From Primulina eburnea (taxonomy: Eukaryota; Streptophyta; Magnoliopsida; Lamiales; Gesneriaceae): a DNA stretch of 64,000 nt. The notes beneath the pieces are model-generated. The model was not told the DNA's origin and ran no database searches. It saw only the letters and a program-made list of their open reading frames with translations. This document shows positions 61,768 through 64,000 of this stretch, piece by piece; positions within the stretch are counted from its first letter, which is position 1; each line of letters opens with the position of its first letter. The stretch is taken from contig NC_133106.1 of the NCBI RefSeq assembly GCF_022965805.1, positions 36,259,913-36,323,912 of the forward strand, in the 5' to 3' direction. The position numbers and the translations under genes are program-made.

Positions 61768-64000
61768 TGAGACATTCTAGGTCTAACCCGATCCGAGGTT
61801 TCTTTTATATCTTCCGTAGTTTTTTTTGAAAGTACATTTTCGCGTGTGCCCTAATTATTTTCCCAAAATCTACGAATCACTATTCTGTACTTGATATATT
61901 ATTATTAAGTACATTGTGATGTTATGTAATATATAATATATATATGGAGTAGCGAGCTCATCTGTCATTGTTTTTTGCTGTATTAATAAATTAGGTATGG
62001 TATGACAAATTATGTGCAAATTAAATAATATAGTTTACATTGTTGTTTATCAGAAACTTAACACACACTACACACATGCATTTAACTACCTATCTACGTT
62101 CAATATCCAAAATTCATTCATGAGATTATTATACATGCATTATAATCAGATTTTTATTTCTAAGTCTCATGTCAGATGATACTTTCAAAATTTTCTAGCA
62201 TATTTTTGTTTGATCAATTGATGTGCTGTCGTCGAGCTTCTAAACTTAAATTCTTACTCTTTAAATAAACTGAGTATAATGATGAGTATGATCGAATCCA
62301 CAAGAAATGGAGGATAATTTCATTCGAGGAAAAACAAATGAAGGGGGATTTTTTTAGTTATGAATAAATAAAATACTACAATTAATTTAGCATGCAAGAA
62401 AAAATAAACAATCAAGAAGAATAAATGTGAAATGCAAAATTTAATATTATCAAACTCGGATTCAAGGGGTTTCCATTATTCAATTATATCACTGGTCATC
62501 GGCTGATATATTATTTATTTTTACAGTCACAAACAACTAATCTAAGGATAGCAATTAAAATCATGTGTTTTCCTAATTTAATTGACCAAACCATGTATCC
62601 AGTCAAAAATCATAAGTAATCAATTGAACACGATAGCGTACCATATTAATTAAATAATATTTTCTTTTTGTGAAAACAATTAATCCTAAAATCTAACAAT
62701 CGAGATAGCTGCAATGATAGATCCAGTTTCTTTTATTTACTTAGATTAAATATGTATGATAGCACAACACACCATATATCGCTACTCATGTGCCAATAAT
62801 TCACGACAATTACATATCACTGAATTCATGAATAGCAGTGGAAAATAATATATCAAATAAAATTGTCAGATTTATCGACATGCAAATGTCATAAAATTAA
62901 ATTTAAATAAAAAAATACTTTAAACAAACAAGAATATTAAATTAAACACAAAAACATCACAATGATAAAATTGAAATAGCATAAATATTAATTTGATCAG
63001 AAATAAAACTTAGCCTAGAGTTCTTGAGAATAGATAAAAAATTATTGCGCCTTCTTTTGGTTCTTCACATTGAAGAGGTTGAATTCTGCCAACTTCAGTT
63101 TCACCTACAACAGAAAAACAGTATCAAGGCGTGATCATGTATTGTTCTTGGACTTCTTCTGTTTTTGTCTTTTTTTCACAACTTTATAATGACTATTTCA
63201 AATGTGATAAAAAAAATAGTCTCTTTAGCTCAAATTTGCTTCAAGACAATACAACTTCTTCTCACAACAAAATAACAGCAAAATATATCATTTAAACATG
63301 TCATATGTAAAAATAAGTATAAATCTGATAACAAAAAATACAAACTATTATGAATCTATCATTAATATAATATATTTCACATGTACACCATCAATAACAG
63401 TACTGAAAATTACATTTCGCAGATCCAGACACATTAGGTGTGAGTTTGTCACGGCATATTGTATGGACATTATTATTTGACTACATAATACATATATGAC
63501 AAAAAAAAATAATTAAATTTCGTTGACGCCATCATTATCATGCATGTGAACGAAACACACAGAAGAAAAATATAGAAAGAATCCATGTTTACTAGTTTTA
63601 TGTATATTTTTTCAATAAAAAAAGTATTGTTCTAATTAAATTCAAAATCACATGATATTGTGTCTGTGCCGCCATCATGCATAGTAAGAAGTATGTAGCT
63701 AGTTACAAGAGTTATTTGTTGGAATATTTGTTTTCTAACTACGTTTGGTGTTTTGAAAAAAAAAAAAGACTCAATGATTGGATTAATGAATTTCAAATTA
63801 TTTTACTTGCTTGAATAACCAAAACTTACTTGGATTTCAAATTTCACTCCATTTTTTTCAAATCAAATAAATAAAACCAAGTGTAACATAAGTTTTATGA
63901 CAAAAATTCTTTAAATAATGTAAATATGTAATCTATGGTGTTAATATATAGGTTTTTATATAAATCACTTTCTCAAAATTATTACATTCTTACTGTAGTA
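61768..64000. other. Intergenic 3' of WRKY, no gene seen
   Basis: Starts with the WRKY 3' UTR. From about 62210 there is AT-rich DNA with GTGCTGTCGTCGAGCTTCTA, then TATGATCGAATCCACAAGAA, a pairing I associate with uncharacterised dispersed plant repeats; this is not certain. Short open frames are not recognised. Confidence 0.45.

Overview
The window is nuclear DNA of a flowering plant. Every protein-coding gene has the exon-intron layout, GT-AG junctions and AT-rich introns of a eudicot, and all recognisable products are plant families. The MADS-box protein resembles asterid euAG-lineage proteins, so I infer an asterid, possibly Lamiales; no species call is supported.

Layout: a tRNA-Glu(CTC) gene (0.65 kb) and an unprocessed RPL11 ribosomal protein pseudogene (0.8-1.85 kb) are followed by a small conserved plant gene of unknown function (2.7-3.2 kb). 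Next come an intact six-exon ERD2/KDEL-receptor gene on the minus strand (6.1-9.1 kb), a badly broken PUB17-type U-box E3 ligase pseudogene (11.1-13.1 kb) and an intact ankyrin/Raf-like kinase gene of the ILK4 type (13.9-18.8 kb). About 6.4 kb of repeat-rich DNA leads to an AGAMOUS-type floral MADS-box gene (25.2-30.1 kb) with a 3.1-kb regulatory intron. Then follow a GTE12-like bromodomain gene carrying two apparent frameshifts (33.6-36.9 kb), a minus-strand SRG1-like 2-oxoglutarate dioxygenase (37.5-39.9 kb), a solo LTR (44.4-46.3 kb), an SSP4-like CTD phosphatase gene (49.6-53.1 kb) and a group IIc WRKY gene (60.3-61.8 kb).

The genes are not an operon and have unrelated jobs. Their order is informative, however: from memory of Arabidopsis loci, ERD2A-PUB17, ILK4-AG (and ILK5-SHP1) are neighbours there, RPL11 copies lie near AG and SHP1, and GTE12, SSP4 and WRKY8 (or SSP5 and WRKY28) are close. 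The window therefore looks like an ancestral linkage block in which two members (RPL11, PUB17) have decayed and GTE12 may be decaying.

The non-genic DNA is dominated by a family of about 180-bp MITE-like elements with GTGAGAC/GTCTCAC ends (about ten copies or fragments), a SINE in the AG intron, a 5'-truncated LINE with a 16-bp target duplication, the solo LTR with a 5-bp target duplication, fold-back palindromes and microsatellites. I see no wholly new biological system. The items most worth attention are the AG splice-site architecture, the paired pseudogenes in a conserved block, the MITE family, and the solo LTR with its GC-rich array.
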